Position numbers and translations under genes: made by a program
Part shown: piece by piece, positions 52,653 through 63,081 of the stretch
Layout of the letters: each line of letters starts with the position of its first letter
How positions within the stretch are numbered: position 1 is the stretch's first letter
The notes under the pieces: model-generated
The model's database searches: none
Seen by the model: only the letters and a program-made list of their open reading frames with translations
What the model was told of the DNA's origin: nothing
Assembly (NCBI RefSeq): GCF_001552415.1
Contig: NZ_BCRD01000003.1
Span: forward strand, 186,001 to 250,000
Direction of reading: 5' to 3'
DNA: 64,000 nt
DNA from: Corynebacterium xerosis NBRC 16721 = ATCC 373
GTDB taxonomy: Bacteria; Actinomycetota; Actinomycetes; Mycobacteriales; Mycobacteriaceae

Positions 52653-53480
52653 TCACAGGCGGACGATGGGCCGCGCCGGATCACCCGCCCACTTCGACCA
52701 ACCGCCGATGAACAGCGACGCGCCCGGCAGACCGGCCTCGTGCATCGCCTGGACGAACAGCGAGGCATGCAGGCCGGAGCCGGAATACACGGCGACCTGA
52801 TCGCCGGAGGTCACGCCGATCTCGGCGAGCTTTCCGCGGATCTCCTCTACGGGCAGGAAGCGGCCCTCGCGCTGCAGGGCGCGGGCCGGCAGGTTCACCG
52901 CGCCCGGGATGTGGCCGGCCTGCAGGTCCAGGCGCTCGGCGCGGCCCTGGAAGCGGGTCAGCTCGCGAGAATCGATGAGGACTCCGTGATCCGGCCAGGC
53001 CGCGACCTCGTCGACGTCGACGACCGGCAGGTTCCCGGCCTCGGCGACCAGGTTGCCCGGCTGCGGAAGGTTGCCCGGGCCGCCGGCGGTGTCGAAGCCT
53101 TCTGCCTCCCAGGCGTCCAGGCCGCCGGCGAGGACCTTGACGTTCTTCACGCCGGCCCAGGTGAGGATCCACCAGGCGCGCGCCGCCAGCAGGCCGTCGT
53201 TCTGGTCGTAGACGACGACCTCGTGGGCGTCGGTCAGACCCCACCGATCGAAGGCGTCCTGCACCCGCGCCAGCTCCGGCAGCGGGTTGCGGCCATGGGC
53301 GCGGTCGGGGATGCCGACCAGGTCAAACGTCGGATCACAGAACAGGGCGAGGGGAATGTGGCCCATGGTGTAGTGACCGTAGGCGGACCGGTCGCGGGAC
53401 CATCGGCTGTCGATGACCGCGATACGACGTCCGGCTTGAATGTGACTGTGGAGTTCCCGTGCGGAAATGCAGGTGCTCAT
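52653..53480 (-). CDS. Two-domain rhodanese-like protein with Ser at the active site
   Basis: 275 residues, two rhodanese domains (about 1-135 and 150-275). The C-terminal active-site loop reads VYSGSGLHAS where thiosulfate or 3-mercaptopyruvate sulfurtransferases have CGSG; the Cys is replaced by Ser233, codon TCC at 52782-52784. WEVEGF-like and DSRWSRD landmarks are otherwise intact. Persulfide transfer by the usual route should be impossible. It could be a regulatory or different-chemistry relative. A stand-alone gene after the pyrE operon. Confidence 0.85.
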   Translation of the reverse strand: MSTCISARELHSHIQAGRRIAVIDSRWSRDRSAYGHYTMGHIPLALFCDPTFDLVGIPDRAHGRNPLPELARVQDAFDRWGLTDAHEVVVYDQNDGLLAARAWWILTWAGVKNVKVLAGGLDAWEAEGFDTAGGPGNLPQPGNLVAEAGNLPVVDVDEVAAWPDHGVLIDSRELTRFQGRAERLDLQAGHIPGAVNLPARALQREGRFLPVEEIRGKLAEIGVTSGDQVAVYSGSGLHASLFVQAMHEAGLPGASLFIGGWSKWAGDPARPIVRL

Positions 53481-53538
53481 ACCGGTAGAGCCTAGAGGCG
53501 AAGTGGCGAATCCGCCGCGCCGCGACCGCCGGAACAGT

Positions 53539-53544
53539 TAGCCT
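53539..53544 (+). promoter_or_regulatory. -10 box of leaderless SDR gene
   Basis: TAGCCT is followed by TATCAA and the ATG at 53551, with no ribosome-binding site. Confidence 0.55.
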
Positions 53545-53550
53545 TATCAA

Positions 53551-54363
53551 ATGAACAATTCGACGCGCACCGCCTTCATCACCGGAGCCGCCCAAGGCAT
53601 CGGCCGCAGCACCGCCGAGATCCTCCTCGACCGCGGCTGGACCGTCGGCGTCTACGACATTTCCGACGACGTCTCCTGGGCCGAGGGCCGCAAGGGCGCG
53701 GTCACCGGGCACCTCGACGTCCGCGACCCCGACGAGTGGCGCGACGCGCTGCGGTCCTTCGCCGAAGTCGCCGGGGGTCGCATCGACGTGATCGTCAACA
53801 ACGCCGGCGTCCTCTATGGCGGTGCCTTCGAGGATGCGGGCATCGACGTCGACGAACGCATCATCGACGTCAACGTCAAGGGCGTCACCTACGGCGCGAA
53901 GCTGGGGCTGCCGTACCTGAAGGAGTCGCGCGGCCAGCTGATCAACCTGGCGTCGGCCGCTGCCATCTACGGCACCCCGGACATGGCCACCTACTCGGCG
54001 TCCAAGTTCGCCGTCCGTGGCCTGACCGAGGCCCTGGATTACGAGTGGCGCCCCCTGGGCATCCGCGTCGCCGCCGTGTGGCCGCTGTTCGCCGACACCG
54101 GGATGCTCGACGGCGTGGCCACCACCGGCACGTCCCGCCTGGGCATCCGCCTGACCGCCGACGATGTCGCCACGGCCGTCGTCGACTGCATCGACGCCGG
54201 CTACAAGGACGGCGAGCGCCGCACCCCGCGCTCCCCCGCCAAGGTCCACTTCCCCGTCGGCCTGCAGGCCAAGCTTCTGTTCGCCGGCTCGCACATGTCG
54301 CCGCCGTTCCTCACCCGCTTCGTCAACGGCAAGCTGACCACGAAGCGCAAAATCGGGTTTTAG
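53551..54363 (+). CDS. Short-chain dehydrogenase/reductase
   Basis: 270 residues. The classical SDR layout: cofactor loop TGAAQGIGRS near residue 11, NNAG at about 88, catalytic Ser in INLASAAAIYG and YSASK at about 149. It oxidises or reduces a hydroxyl/carbonyl group with NAD(P). The substrate is not indicated. The C-terminal ~35 residues are basic (LTTKRKIGF), which could help membrane contact. A strong terminator follows. Confidence 0.88.
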   Translation: MNNSTRTAFITGAAQGIGRSTAEILLDRGWTVGVYDISDDVSWAEGRKGAVTGHLDVRDPDEWRDALRSFAEVAGGRIDVIVNNAGVLYGGAFEDAGIDVDERIIDVNVKGVTYGAKLGLPYLKESRGQLINLASAAAIYGTPDMATYSASKFAVRGLTEALDYEWRPLGIRVAAVWPLFADTGMLDGVATTGTSRLGIRLTADDVATAVVDCIDAGYKDGERRTPRSPAKVHFPVGLQAKLLFAGSHMSPPFLTRFVNGKLTTKRKIGF

Positions 54364-54392
54364 GGGCAGGGACGGCGGGGCTTACGAGTTCT

Positions 54393-54403
54393 GCTTTACG
54401 ACG
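54393..54403 (+). repeat. GCTTKACGACG word, 3'-UTR copy
   Basis: GCTTTACGACG 30 nt after the SDR stop, touching the terminator hairpin. The same 11-bp word (K = G or T) has intergenic copies at 2468, 2587 (minus), 33183, 36331, 54856 and 55638 (minus), and coding copies at 4393, 8916, 18484, 19594, 29120, 29276, 34558, 45359, 46998, 52519, 58871 and 61480. See findings. Confidence 0.75.
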
Positions 54404-54434
54404 GGCCGGCGTGGATCGATCCACGCCGGCCCGT
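54401..54434 (+). terminator. Terminator after the SDR gene
   Basis: A 34-bp perfect palindrome with 17-bp arms (starting ACGGGCCGGCG, centred on GATCGATC) is followed by TTTCGTT. It is the longest perfect inverted repeat noticed in the window. Confidence 0.85.
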
Positions 54435-54511
54435 TTCGTTCTGCTCGGATCGTGCCATCGCTCGTTGGCCACCCCAGCAATCGATCCCTCGAAACTCCCG
54501 TGCAGCCGGAA

Positions 54512-54517
54512 TAGTTT
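54512..54517 (+). promoter_or_regulatory. -10 box of first lipoprotein gene
   Basis: TAGTTT followed by TGAGTG and ATG. The segment TTTGAGTGATG is identical before the second lipoprotein gene at 55127. Confidence 0.5.
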
Positions 54518-54523
54518 TGAGTG

Positions 54524-54829
54524 ATGTACATCGCTCGCGCAGAGCGCCGCACCGCTCTCGTCGTCCCCACCGTCGCCATGACACTGCTTCTCACCTCCTG
54601 CGGCGGGGATGCGGGATCGGGAGACACGGAGGATACGACCGCCAACGGCAACGACATCGTCGCCTCCGCACCCGCGGACGCCACCGAGTCGGCCGCAACC
54701 TCGGGGAGCACAGACACCTCAGAATCCCCCGAAGACTCGAACGGCCCGCCCGCCGAGCAGGACGCCGACGGCATCGAGCTGACCTCCGGCGACAAGACCG
54801 CGGTGCGCAAGATGGCCGTGGAGGGCTGA
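54524..54829 (+). CDS. Small lipoprotein, Thr/Ser/Asp-rich
   Basis: 101 residues. Basic N-terminus, hydrophobic core VVPTVAMTLLLTSC with Cys26 as lipidation site, then a low-complexity acidic mature part and a short end DGIELTSGDKTAVRKMAVEG. No domain is recognised. The ATG at 54524 is chosen because TAGTTT ends 6 nt upstream; a GTG lies one codon earlier. Its mature IELTSGD resembles the SIELGVTPD of the nearby 139-residue lipoprotein. Confidence 0.75.
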   Translation: MYIARAERRTALVVPTVAMTLLLTSCGGDAGSGDTEDTTANGNDIVASAPADATESAATSGSTDTSESPEDSNGPPAEQDADGIELTSGDKTAVRKMAVEG

Positions 54830-54889
54830 CCCAAGCCCCTCGCCCTCACTTTCTCGCTTTACGACGGCCCCCACCCGTCGAGCCCCCAC

Positions 54890-54994
54890 CTACGACAAGG
54901 CGCCGAAGGTATCCCGGGCGTGGTTGATGGCCGCCCCGAAGAACCCCTTGGCGAAGCCGGGGTCGGTGAAGATGGAGATGATGATGTCGAGCAT
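54890..54994 (-). CDS. 34-residue hydrophobic peptide (porin-like candidate)
   Basis: 34 residues starting MLDIIISIFTDPGFAKGF and ending DTFGALS: a hydrophobic N-half and an amphipathic remainder, with no signal peptide. GGAAGGA is well spaced before the ATG, and the stop is a true TAG. Size and composition recall the PorA/PorH-type cell-wall channel peptides of corynebacteria, but there is no second subunit nearby and no sequence proof. A membrane-active or signalling peptide is an alternative. Confidence 0.55.
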   Translation of the reverse strand: MLDIIISIFTDPGFAKGFFGAAINHARDTFGALS

Positions 54995-55114
54995 GCGCCT
55001 GTCCTTCCGTCGCGTGGCCGTAAACCGAGAAGTAGCACGCCAACCCACCCAAGCCCGGGAGGCGCACGCCCCCGTCACGCCGCGAACGGTGTTGCATGCC
55101 CCGCCGGCACCTAA

Positions 55115-55120
55115 TACGTT
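55115..55120 (+). promoter_or_regulatory. -10 box of second lipoprotein gene
   Basis: TACGTT followed by TGAGTG and ATG; same TTTGAGTGATG start context as the lipoprotein gene 600 bp upstream. Confidence 0.5.
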
Positions 55121-55126
55121 TGAGTG

Positions 55127-55546
55127 ATGAACGTCACCACGCAGGTTCGCCGCTCCTCGATCGCTTCGACGCTGGCGGCGGCCGCCCTGGTGATGGCGGC
55201 GTGCACGACGGAGGAGGCCTCGCCGGAGACGTCGGAAAGCAAAGATGCCGGCAGCATCGAACTGGGCGTCACGCCCGACGAGCCCCTGACATTCGACGAG
55301 TCCGGCACCGCCCGCTACACCGTCGACTGGACCGCGAAGGCCGGGCCGGACGAGGAATGCCGCCTGGTGCTCACCGTCACCGCCCCCGACGACCAAGTGA
55401 TCAACTCCGTGCCCGTCGCCGGCTGCGACAGCTCGATGGAAATGACGCTTGTCGACGGCGCCGGCGACCTGAAGGCCGGCGAGTACCGCATTGAGCTCGA
55501 ACGCGATGACGAGCGCGCCGAGACGACCGTGACGGTGGAGAAGTAG
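55127..55546 (+). CDS. Lipoprotein with Ig-like mature domain
   Basis: 139 residues. Signal peptide with Cys26 (LVMAAC), acidic linker, then about 95 residues of beta-rich sequence (ARYTVDWTAKAG, ECRLVLTVTAPDD, GEYRIELERDDERAETTVTVE) that looks like a single Ig/FN3-like sandwich. Two Cys (ECRL and GCDSS) may form a disulfide. Surface-exposed; ligand unknown. A perfect 15-bp terminator follows. Confidence 0.78.
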   Translation: MNVTTQVRRSSIASTLAAAALVMAACTTEEASPETSESKDAGSIELGVTPDEPLTFDESGTARYTVDWTAKAGPDEECRLVLTVTAPDDQVINSVPVAGCDSSMEMTLVDGAGDLKAGEYRIELERDDERAETTVTVEK

Positions 55547-55571
55547 GGCGCGGGTGCGGCCTGAAGACGCA

Positions 55572-55605
55572 AAAGCGGGCCGGGTGTTTCCACCCGGCCC
55601 GCTTT
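55572..55605. terminator. Bidirectional terminator between lipoprotein gene and clpB
   Basis: Perfect 15-bp stem AAAGCGGGCCGGGTG / CACCCGGCCCGCTTT with TTTC loop, A/T-runs at both sides, between two convergent genes. Confidence 0.9.
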
Positions 55606-55675
55606 CATGTGTCGGCCTCACCCAATCTGCGATCAGCCGTCGTAAAGCGACGGGCCCTGCCCGCAGCCGCGCGAG

Positions 55676-58246
<2,571 letters not shown>

Positions 58247-58340
58247 GGTCCTCGTCCTTTCGTGGGGTCTGCAATATGTGAGTCGATCGCGCTCAACTCC
58301 ACTTCGGAATCGGCCGCAATCGTAGCCATTCACACCATGC

Positions 58341-58366
58341 AACGGCCACAGGGTTGAGCCTGTTCC
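58341..58366 (-). promoter_or_regulatory. SigH-type heat/oxidative stress promoter of clpB
   Basis: On the minus strand GGAA (58363-58366) and GTT (58341-58343) are 19 nt apart, the SigH pattern. It overlaps the HAIR operator. Start codon about 95 nt downstream. Confidence 0.6.
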
Positions 58367-58373
58367 ACTCAAC
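58353..58373. promoter_or_regulatory. HAIR operator (HspR) of clpB
   Basis: GTTGAGC-N7-ACTCAAC closely matches the HAIR consensus CTTGAGT-N7-ACTCAAG. HspR would repress clpB at normal temperature. Confidence 0.75.
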
Positions 58374-58385
58374 CTTGCCAATTAT

Positions 58386-58401
58386 CGTGATTCGCGTCAC
58401 A
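58386..58401. promoter_or_regulatory. Candidate GlxR site, clpB/flavin reductase region
   Basis: CGTGA-TTCGCG-TCACA, one mismatch to TGTGA-N6-TCACA and of the same form as the site at 19177. It lies 70-85 bp before the flavin reductase gene. Confidence 0.5.
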
Positions 58402-58469
58402 CTGAGGATGTCGAACCAGGCAATGAACCACGTCTTCCCGGACCTTTCTCATCCTCACCCAAGGTTGCC

Positions 58470-59396
58470 GTGAAAATCTGGCACACCATGGAACACACTC
58501 GCCGGCCCAGGCATGGCACCCCCGAGCGCCATGCCCGCACCGACGGCCCCGCCACGTTCACCGGCCGCGTCCTGGAGGTCCAGCGCCGCACGCGCGACAT
58601 CGCCGTCATCCGCGTCCACTGCCCCGAGCCGATCCCGTTCACCGTCGGCCAGCACATCCCCATCCGCTCGCCGCTGGCGCCGGGCATCTGGCGCGACTAC
58701 TCCCCCGCCCTGCCGCCGAATCCGGAGGGCCTGCTGGAGTTCCACATCCGCATCGTCGACGGCGGCGCGGAGTCGCGCCCGCTGGTCGCCGCGTCACGCC
58801 CGGGCGACGTATGGACCTTCGGGACCCCGCGCGGCAGTCTCGGCGACGTCCTGCGGGAGTACGGCACGGAGCTTGACGACGACCCGGCGCCCGGACGCCA
58901 CCGCCTGCCCGAACCGGACCCGAGGGACATCCTGATGATCGCCGGCGGCACCGGCCTGGCCCCGTTGCGCGCGATCCTCCTCGAAGCCGCGGACCTGCCC
59001 GCGCCGCCGAAGATCCACCTCGTGTACGGCGCTCGCACGCCGGGCGAACTCTACGATCTGCGGACCGTGATCGAGATGAGCCGGAACCTGCCGAACCTGA
59101 CGGTGACCACGGCCGTCGAAAAGCGTGACGACGCACCGCTGACCCGTCCGGGGCCATACAGTTCACATCCGGCCGCCCCGATGCCCAGGTTGGGGGTGGC
59201 CGCCGATGTTGCGGTGCGATTGCACCGTGATGGAGGACTGTCCGGGAAAACCGTGCTCATCGCCGGTCGCGGCGAGATGATCGAGGCAACGCGCGAACGG
59301 CTGGTCGCGGCGGGGGCGGACCCCCGGTTCATTCACCATGACCCCGTGGCCAAAACCACCGCTTCACGGGGAGCGGGCCGGGCGGACCTTGACTAG
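58470..59396 (+). CDS. FAD/NAD(P)-binding oxidoreductase (Rv0385-like)
   Basis: 308 residues of ferredoxin-reductase type. FAD-binding RDYSPALPP near residue 72, pyridine nucleotide loop [14 protein letters not shown] near 155, and [15 protein letters not shown] toward the end. It looks like the reductase part of flavohaemoglobin without the globin domain or an iron-sulfur domain, so its partner must be separate. Divergent from clpB, as Rv0385 is. Start GTG 58470 has AAGG upstream; ATG 58488 is possible. Confidence 0.8.
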   Translation: MKIWHTMEHTRRPRHGTPERHARTDGPATFTGRVLEVQRRTRDIAVIRVHCPEPIPFTVGQHIPIRSPLAPGIWRDYSPALPPNPEGLLEFHIRIVDGGAESRPLVAASRPGDVWTFGTPRGSLGDVLREYGTELDDDPAPGRHRLPEPDPRDILMIAGGTGLAPLRAILLEAADLPAPPKIHLVYGARTPGELYDLRTVIEMSRNLPNLTVTTAVEKRDDAPLTRPGPYSSHPAAPMPRLGVAADVAVRLHRDGGLSGKTVLIAGRGEMIEATRERLVAAGADPRFIHHDPVAKTTASRGAGRADLD

Positions 59397-59433
59397 GCTT
59401 GTGACGAACACCCTTCCCGACGAAAGGACACGC

Positions 59434-60327
59434 ATGAACGCCATTAACCCGGATCAGGCCAAGCAGATGACCGAGGGCAAGGGCTTCATCGCCGCTCTCG
59501 ACCAGTCCGGTGGATCCACCCCGAAGGCGCTCGGCCTGTACGGCGTCACCGAGGATCAGTGGACCAACGAGGACGAGATGTTCGATCTGGTCCACGAGAT
59601 GCGCACGCGCATCATCAAGTCCCCGTCGTTCAACTCCGATCACATCATCGGCGCGATCCTGTTCGAGCAGACCATGGACCGCGAGATCGACGGCATCCCC
59701 ACCGCGCAGTACCTGTGGGAGAAGAAGGGCATCGTCCCGTTCCTGAAGACCGACAAGGGCCTGGCCGACAAGGCCAACGGCGTGCAGCTGATGAAGCCGT
59801 GCCCGGGCCTGGACGAGCTGCTGGAGCGTGGCGTCGCCAAGGGCATCTTCGGCACCAAGATGCGTTCCTTCGTCGCCGAGGCGAACGAGGCCGGCATCAA
59901 GGAGAACGTCGAGCAGCAGTTCGAGTTCGCCAAGCAGGTCCTGTCGCACGGCCTGGTCCCGATCGTCGAGCCCGAGGTGGACATCAACGCCGCCGACAAG
60001 GCCGAGGCCGAGGCCATTCTGCGCGACGAGCTGATCAAGCACCTCGACGCCCTCCCCGAGGGCGAGCAGGTCATGATCAAGGTCACCATCCCCTCCGAGG
60101 ATGGCTTCTACACCCCGCTGGTCGAGCACCCCAAGTGCATGCGCGTCGTGGCCCTTTCCGGCGGCTACCCGCGCGAGGACGCCAACGAGCGTCTCTCCCG
60201 CCAGCCCGGCATGATCGCTTCCTTCTCCCGCGCGCTGTCCGAGGGCCTGTCGGCCCAGCAGTCCGACGAGGAGTTCGACGCCACCATGGCCGATTCCGTG
60301 AAGGGCATCTACGAGGCGTCGCTGTAA
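59434..60327 (+). CDS. fda: Class I fructose-bisphosphate aldolase
   Basis: 297 residues. [43 protein letters not shown] (Schiff-base Lys region) and GIFGTKMRS identify the class I type known from staphylococci. It cleaves fructose-1,6-bisphosphate without metal. Most studied corynebacteria use the class II enzyme. GAAAGGA precedes the ATG, and codon choice (AAG, CTG, GTC, ATC almost only) suggests high expression. A 14-bp terminator follows. Confidence 0.93.
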   Translation: MNAINPDQAKQMTEGKGFIAALDQSGGSTPKALGLYGVTEDQWTNEDEMFDLVHEMRTRIIKSPSFNSDHIIGAILFEQTMDREIDGIPTAQYLWEKKGIVPFLKTDKGLADKANGVQLMKPCPGLDELLERGVAKGIFGTKMRSFVAEANEAGIKENVEQQFEFAKQVLSHGLVPIVEPEVDINAADKAEAEAILRDELIKHLDALPEGEQVMIKVTIPSEDGFYTPLVEHPKCMRVVALSGGYPREDANERLSRQPGMIASFSRALSEGLSAQQSDEEFDATMADSVKGIYEASL

Positions 60328-60352
60328 GAAGCACCGCCGCGTCAGACGAGTG

Positions 60353-60385
60353 ACGCCCCGCCCCGGTTCTCCCGGGGCGGGGCGT
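60353..60385 (+). terminator. Terminator after fda
   Basis: Perfect 14-bp stem ACGCCCCGCCCCGG / CCGGGGCGGGGCGT with a 5-nt loop, followed by TTCGTCGTTT. May also serve the convergent nitrilase gene. Confidence 0.85.
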
Positions 60386-60420
60386 TCGTCGTTTCTCCGT
60401 TTAGCCGGGAACTCCCCGGC

Positions 60421-61260
60421 TTACTTCCGGATCTCCAGGACCGGGATGGTCTTGCGCAGGCGCGGCACCTCGTCGAGGTCGATGTCCGCGATGAGCAGCT
60501 GCGGGGCGAAGCCGGCCTTCGCGATGACCTCGCCGTCGGGGCTGGACAGGATCGAGTGGCCCACGCCGACCGGGCCCTCCGGCTTGCCGGCCTTCGCGGA
60601 GCCGCCGGGACGGGCGGCGTCGACGGCGGCGATGAAGCACGTCGAGTCCAGGGCGCGGGCGGCGACGAGCGCCTCCCACTGGCGGACCTTGCCCGGGCCG
60701 TCGTTCCACGCCGCCGGCAGGGCGATGACCTCGGCGCCGCGCTGCGCCAGCTCAACAAACTGCTCCGGGAAGCGGATGTCGAAGCACGTCGCCAAGCCGA
60801 CGCGGACCGTGCGGCGGACCTCGGCGGACCCCACCGGCACGTCGATGACGACCAGATCGGAGCCCGGGGCGACGGTGTCGGATTCGCGGAAACCGAAGGC
60901 GTCGAAAAGCCTGATCTTGTCGTAATGGGCGTCGACGTCGGGCCCCGTCGCCAGCAGCGTGTTGTGCACGCGCCGGAGTTCCTTGCCGTCGCGCTCGACG
61001 ACGTCGGCGGGGCGGAACATGCCGAGGACGACCGTGACGCCTGCCTCGGCCGCCGCGGACCGGACGGCGGTGGCGAAGGGCCCGTCGAGCGGCTCGGCGA
61101 CGGTGTCCAGGCGGCCGGTGTTGAAGGCCTTCATCGTGGCCTCGGGGAAAACCACCAGGTCGGCCCCGGCGTCGACGGCGCGGACGATGACGTCCTTGAC
61201 CTGGCCGAGGTTCTCCTGCGGCTCAGCGGACAGTTCCAGCTGGGCGAGTGCGATGCGCAT
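60421..61260 (-). CDS. Carbon-nitrogen hydrolase (nitrilase superfamily)
   Basis: 279 residues. The catalytic Glu-Lys-Cys triad is in VVFPEATM, YDKIRLFDAF and LATCFDIRFPE. It is an omega-amidase/Nit-like amidohydrolase; one likely role is hydrolysis of deaminated glutathione or omega-amides, by family similarity. TAACGT ends 7 nt before the ATG, so it is probably leaderless. Substrate open. Confidence 0.9.
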   Translation of the reverse strand: MRIALAQLELSAEPQENLGQVKDVIVRAVDAGADLVVFPEATMKAFNTGRLDTVAEPLDGPFATAVRSAAAEAGVTVVLGMFRPADVVERDGKELRRVHNTLLATGPDVDAHYDKIRLFDAFGFRESDTVAPGSDLVVIDVPVGSAEVRRTVRVGLATCFDIRFPEQFVELAQRGAEVIALPAAWNDGPGKVRQWEALVAARALDSTCFIAAVDAARPGGSAKAGKPEGPVGVGHSILSSPDGEVIAKAGFAPQLLIADIDLDEVPRLRKTIPVLEIRK

Positions 61261-61267
61261 GTGATCG

Positions 61268-61273
61268 ACGTTA
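61268..61273 (-). promoter_or_regulatory. -10 box of leaderless nitrilase gene
   Basis: On the minus strand TAACGT, then CGATCAC, then the ATG. No ribosome-binding site. Confidence 0.5.
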
Positions 61274-61381
61274 CCGGGGTTCATCCACAGGCGGGGGCGC
61301 TGCGGGGATTCATCCACAATCCGGGTGTCGCGGGCGGCCGATCCGGGTGCGCGGAGCCGGATGGTCCGGGAACCTGCGGGC

Positions 61382-61672
61382 ATGACCAACACGGGGATGA
61401 CGGTGAGCCCGGCCGCTCTGGAGCGCATGGGGACCGGATTGAGGGGCGACGGGCACCGTCTTTCGGGCATGGCCCATCTGCTTTACGACGACGTCGAGAT
61501 GCCCGGGTCGCGGATGCTCGGAGAACTGCTCCACGGGGCCCTGCGATGGCGGGAGGAGTTGCGGGCCGAGGGTCAGTTGCTCGATGACCTTGGCGTCGCC
61601 GCGGCCCGCGCGGCCCGGGCGATCGACGACGGCGATGCCGCCCATGGCGCGGCCTTCGGGACGGAACCGTGA
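61382..61672 (+). CDS. Small helical protein paired with DUF1023 hydrolase
   Basis: 96 residues, predicted two long helices with a turn near the middle (about residue 45-50), no WXG motif and no signal peptide. Size and pairing resemble WXG100/EspC-like type VII secretion proteins, which often precede DUF1023 genes in actinobacteria. The start is uncertain: the ATG chosen has only GGGA upstream. The stop overlaps the GTG of the next gene. It holds GCTTTACGACG at 61480. Confidence 0.6.
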   Translation: MTNTGMTVSPAALERMGTGLRGDGHRLSGMAHLLYDDVEMPGSRMLGELLHGALRWREELRAEGQLLDDLGVAAARAARAIDDGDAAHGAAFGTEP

Positions 61673-63081
61673 CGCCGATCAGCGCGATCCTCGCCTGGCG
61701 GACCGAAAACCTGGGCACCGCCGCGCGACGGTGGGCGTCGCTGGCGCGATTGATGGAGTCGGCGGCGGGCGACATCGACGGCCGCATCGATGGCGTGGGC
61801 GCGGATGAGCTTTCCGGGGACATCCGGGGCAGCGCGGAGACCGCCGTCCATGACGCCGGCGGCAGGGTGCGCCGCGACGGTGCCCTGGTGAGCCGGTTCG
61901 CCGAGGAGCTCGGAGAGGCGGCAATCTCGTTGACCAGCGCACGCGATGACCTCCGCGTGGCTGTCGGCGAAGCGCGGGCCGCCGGACTCACCGTCGACGA
62001 CGACACGGGTGAGGTGATGCGACCGCTGCGATTCGGCGCCATCGACATAGACGCCGCGAACCCGGACAGCGACCGCAGGCTCTCCGAGGCAGTGAGGAGT
62101 GCCCTGCGACGGGTCAGGAGCCTCGACGATGAGCTCGCCGCCGCGCTGCCGGCGCTGCATCCGCCGCGGCGGCACATGTACGTTCCGGGCGTCAGGTTCG
62201 GCGCCGGGGAAGCGGCCAGCGGGCTCCCCGGCGCGCGGGCGGACGCCGCGCAAGGCATCTACGACGCCTTCGGGCTCGGCGATGATGCCGAGGTGACGGT
62301 CCTGGACAGGACGGCGACCACCACGACGATCATCGCCGGGGATCCCGCGGGCGCCGACCGGATCGTGACCATCGTGCCCGGCACGGGATCATCGCCGGAG
62401 GATCTCCTGGCGCAGACCGACAAGGCCAGGGGCGACTATGGGGACCGGACGGCCGTCGCCGTGATGACGTACAACGCGCCGCCCGGGGTGACGTCGGCGG
62501 CGTCGGCGCGGTTCTACGAGGCGGCCGCGCCGGACCTGCAGCGGGTGCAGGCACACCTGGCCGAAAACTCCCGCGCCTCCCTCGTCGTGATCGGGCACAG
62601 CTACGGGGCGACCGTGGCGGCCCAGGCGACTAGGGGCCGGGGCCTCCACGCCGACGGCGTGGTGCTGGCGGCATCGCCAGGAGCAGGACGGGGAATCCAA
62701 TCCGCCGACGACATGACCCTGCGGCGCAGCGACGGCACCAAGTACCCGGCCTGGCAAACCCGCGACCGGGTGACCGCCGTGACCACCGGGCACGACATCA
62801 TTCGCGGGGCGGCGGCGAGCGGAATCCACGGCGCCGACCCCGCGGATCCCGCGTTCGGGGCCGGGGCAATGGGTTCGAAGCAGATCACCAACGGACGGCC
62901 ATGGCCGAGGAATTTTACGCCCGGACCGCATTCCGAGGACTACTTCCCCGACCATCGCTTCCGCCGCGGAGTCGAGGCCTTCGCCAATTCCCTCCCCGGT
63001 TCAGGTCCGGGCTCGGACGTCCGGCCCGGATGGACCGCCGAGCCGCACCGGGGCCCGGTTCGGGCTTCGGGGCCTATTTGA
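61669..63081 (+). CDS. DUF1023-type alpha/beta hydrolase with helical N-domain
   Basis: 470 residues. The first ~190 residues are helical and Ala/Arg/Asp-rich, like a type VII-associated N-domain. The C-terminal hydrolase has VTIVPGTGSSPED, VIGHSYGATVA (nucleophile Ser) and a late His in PHSEDYF. The family is confined mostly to actinobacteria; lipid or ester hydrolysis is presumed. GTG start overlaps the previous stop (GTGA), so both proteins are likely made together. The 3' end overlaps the convergent small gene by 8 bp. Confidence 0.78.
   Translation: MTPISAILAWRTENLGTAARRWASLARLMESAAGDIDGRIDGVGADELSGDIRGSAETAVHDAGGRVRRDGALVSRFAEELGEAAISLTSARDDLRVAVGEARAAGLTVDDDTGEVMRPLRFGAIDIDAANPDSDRRLSEAVRSALRRVRSLDDELAAALPALHPPRRHMYVPGVRFGAGEAASGLPGARADAAQGIYDAFGLGDDAEVTVLDRTATTTTIIAGDPAGADRIVTIVPGTGSSPEDLLAQTDKARGDYGDRTAVAVMTYNAPPGVTSAASARFYEAAAPDLQRVQAHLAENSRASLVVIGHSYGATVAAQATRGRGLHADGVVLAASPGAGRGIQSADDMTLRRSDGTKYPAWQTRDRVTAVTTGHDIIRGAAASGIHGADPADPAFGAGAMGSKQITNGRPWPRNFTPGPHSEDYFPDHRFRRGVEAFANSLPGSGPGSDVRPGWTAEPHRGPVRASGPI

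Noticed and set aside
54521..54523. GTG one codon upstream of the first small lipoprotein
   Set aside because: The -10 to start distance (3 nt) would be too short for a leaderless start; the ATG gives the usual 6 nt.
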